Part shown: one piece after another, positions 62,438 to 64,000 of the stretch
How positions within the stretch are numbered: position 1 is the stretch's first letter
How the letters are laid out: the number at the start of each line of letters is the position of its first letter
Source: Streptomyces spinosisporus
GTDB lineage: Bacteria > Actinomycetota > Actinomycetes > Streptomycetales > Streptomycetaceae
Length of the DNA stretch: 64,000 nt
Direction: 5' to 3'
Assembly (NCBI RefSeq): GCF_022698145.1
Contig: NZ_JALDAX010000010.1
Span: 1 to 64,000, forward strand
Notes under the pieces: generated by a model
What the model was told of the DNA's origin: nothing
Database searches by the model: none
The model's input: the letters and a program-made list of their open reading frames with translations, nothing else
Program-made: the position numbers and the translations under genes

Positions 62438-63082
62438 TCAGTGAGCCTGCTCGGTGCCGTGCAGCGGGAAGCCCGCGATACCGCGCCAGGCGAGCGAGGT
62501 CAGCAGCTGTACGGCCTGGTCGCGCGGCACGCTGCGGTCGCTGTGCAGCCAGGAGCGCGCCACGACCTGCGCGAGCCCGCCGAGGCCGGAGGCCAGCAGC
62601 ATCGACTCCGCGCGCGAGAGGCCGGTGTCCTCGGCGATCACGTCGCAGATCGCCTCCGCGCACTCGTTCGTGACCTTGTCGACGCGCTCGCGCACCGCGG
62701 GCTCGTTCGTCAGGTCCGACTCGAACACCAGACGGAAGGCGCCACCGTCGTCCTCCACATATGCGAAGTAGGCGTCCATGGTCGCGCGGACACGCTGCTT
62801 GTTGTCGGTGGTCGACGCGAGCGCGCCCCGCACCGAACCGATCAGTGACTCGCAGTGCTGGTCCAGCAGGGCGAGGTAGAGGTCGAGCTTGCCCGGGAAG
62901 TGCTGGTAGAGCACCGGCTTGCTGACTCCGGCGCGCTCGGCGATGTCGTCCATCGCGGCCGCGTGGTAACCCTGTGCCACGAACACTTCCTGTGCGGCAC
63001 CCAGCAGCTGATTCCGTCGGGCACGGCGCGGCAGGCGCGTGCCCCGCGGGCGTGCCGCCTCTGTCTGCTCGATGGCTGTCAC
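62438..63082 (-). CDS. TetR-family transcriptional regulator
   Basis: A 214-residue regulator. The N-terminal helix-turn-helix is NQLLGAAQEVFVAQGYHAAA, then IAERAGVSKPVLYQHFPGKL. The ligand domain is a helical bundle. The GTG at 63082 is chosen for its GGGAGG. By position (helicase, ferritin-like, DUF3107, TetR) it is the likely counterpart of Rv3208, known in mycobacteria as the fatty-acid regulator FasR. A direct role in fatty-acid control here is inferred only from synteny. Confidence 0.85.
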   Translation of the reverse strand: MTAIEQTEAARPRGTRLPRRARRNQLLGAAQEVFVAQGYHAAAMDDIAERAGVSKPVLYQHFPGKLDLYLALLDQHCESLIGSVRGALASTTDNKQRVRATMDAYFAYVEDDGGAFRLVFESDLTNEPAVRERVDKVTNECAEAICDVIAEDTGLSRAESMLLASGLGGLAQVVARSWLHSDRSVPRDQAVQLLTSLAWRGIAGFPLHGTEQAH

Positions 63083-63287
63083 GCCGCCTCCCAATTTCGT
63101 CCACATGCGGTGTGCGCCGCGCCGCCATCGTACTTTTCGGTAACCCCGGTGTGCGCGGTGCGAGCGCAGAATTTCACGGACCGGACAGTGGCGAAAGCCG
63201 TGCAGGTGGGGCCGAACCGGATCGAAACAGGCAGCCGACCGTCTCCCTCCAGCTCAGCGGCACCCTCTCGGGCCCCCGCGTCCCCCG

Positions 63288-63512
63288 TCAGCGGTAGTCG
63301 TCCTCGTCGATGGAGACGACGCGGCGCTGCTCGACGAGATCGGCCTCGTTCGCGCGGGCCGGGTCCACGTCCTCCAGAGGGTCGTCCTTGTCCGCCGTGA
63401 GGTCCTCGGACTGCTCCGCGGCGTCGTTCTCCGGTGCCTCGACGTCGATCTCCCGGGCCTCCTGCGCGTCCTCGTCCTCGAAGGTGTCGGGATCGCTCGG
63501 GTCTACGGCCAT
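63288..63512 (-). CDS. Small acidic protein
   Basis: A 74-residue protein of low complexity, about one third Asp and Glu (DPDTFEDEDAQEAREIDVEA). No cysteine, helix signal or membrane segment. It is likely unstructured and of unknown role; similar small acidic proteins occur in Streptomyces. The ATG at 63512 follows GAAGGGAG. Confidence 0.65.
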   Translation of the reverse strand: MAVDPSDPDTFEDEDAQEAREIDVEAPENDAAEQSEDLTADKDDPLEDVDPARANEADLVEQRRVVSIDEDDYR

Positions 63513-63677
63513 GATTGGGCTCCCTTCCTACGAATGTCCCTGGAAGAAGCAGGGGCCAACAGCGGGTGCCCTCTTTACGAGCCTAGGAGACACCGGATCC
63601 GGATGCTATGCGGTGTGCATGCAATCTGTGACGGCGAACACATGAGCCACTACGTGATCGTCTCGTAACATTGCCGC

Positions 63678-64000
63678 ATGTCTTCGACCGAGCTGCCGTC
63701 CGTTCCGGCGACCAATGTGCTCCCGAAGGTGGCGCCCGTAAGGGTCGCGGAGGGTGAGCGGCTGAGGTCCGTCGGGCTGCCGGGGATCACGCTGACGGTG
63801 CGGTCGAGACCACCCGCGCGCGAGGGACTGCCGCCCGCGCTGTACGTCCACGGTCTGGGCGGTTCCTCGCAGAACTGGTCGGCCCTGATGGAGCAGCTCG
63901 ACGACGTCGTCGACGGCGAGGCCATCGACCTGCCGGGTTTCGGCGACTCGCCGCCGCCGGACGACGGTGACTACTCGATCACCGGGCACGCGCGCGCGGT
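63678..64000 (+). CDS. Alpha/beta hydrolase, N-terminal part
   Basis: Starts at ATG 63678 and runs off the window; 107 codons are visible. The oxyanion-hole region LYVHGLGGSSQNWSALMEQL and the strand IDLPGFGDSPPPDDGDYSIT identify an alpha/beta hydrolase. The nucleophile elbow lies beyond the edge. No ribosome site precedes the ATG, so it may be leaderless. Confidence 0.75.
   Translation, partial: MSSTELPSVPATNVLPKVAPVRVAEGERLRSVGLPGITLTVRSRPPAREGLPPALYVHGLGGSSQNWSALMEQLDDVVDGEAIDLPGFGDSPPPDDGDYSITGHARA

Overview
The window is a piece of an actinomycete chromosome, almost certainly a Streptomyces. The reasons are very high GC with G/C at third codon positions, almost no TTA codons, GTGA/ATGA overlaps between genes, mshB (mycothiol), bldK-type oligopeptide permease genes, XRE/DUF397 regulators and a Mrp-sigE-htrA-tatB core block. 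Nothing here could be checked against a database; gene symbols rest on motifs, gene order and remembered synteny.

1-1.7 kb: accessory region. The start of an XRE regulator diverges from a small HATPase protein, followed by a PD-(D/E)XK (Rpn-like) protein with an in-frame TTA codon. 1.7-13.9 kb: two five-gene oligopeptide ABC importers diverge from one 426-bp AT-richer intergenic region. The left one has the order permease, binding protein, permease, ATPase, ATPase, which is that of bldKA-E; the right one has the usual binding protein, permease, permease, ATPase, ATPase order. 14-18.6 kb: a DPP-IV-like peptidase, a small membrane protein, a decayed XRE/DUF397 pair, a winged-helix-like protein behind a structured leader, and a DUF6247-like gene.

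18.8-38.4 kb: conserved chromosome with mshB, a putative peptidoglycan-binding membrane protein, a secreted I36 protease inhibitor, an ABC exporter plus DesK/DesR-like two-component operon with a palindromic operator, fdxA-dapC, dapE, a LOG-family protein, folP, a DivIVA-like protein, tag, an enoyl-CoA hydratase and a DUF3117 gene. Many of these have the same neighbours in Mycobacterium tuberculosis (Rv1170-Rv1211).

38.4-50.4 kb: an envelope-stress module. An O-methyltransferase diverges from sigE-like sigma factor, zinc anti-sigma factor, HtrA protease and TatB, followed by Mrp, DUF1003, an MgtE-N/CBS protein, a lipoprotein and CorA (compare Rv1220c-Rv1239c). The sigma gene is preceded by an ECF-type promoter that fits autoregulation.

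50.4-64 kb: SUFU-domain protein, MFS exporter, PHP phosphoesterase, MarC protein, NYN-domain protein, alpha/beta hydrolase, a DEAD-box helicase with a KPRRTRK repeat tail, ferritin-like protein, DUF3107, TetR regulator, and the start of another hydrolase. The last block resembles the Rv3207c-Rv3211 order. The most unusual sequence features are two genes with no ordinary start codon available (ATT and CTG inferred), a 157-bp in-frame duplication in the helicase tail, a run of seven GGG triplets beside it, and the TTA codon in the nuclease-like gene. I did not find a clearly new multi-gene system.
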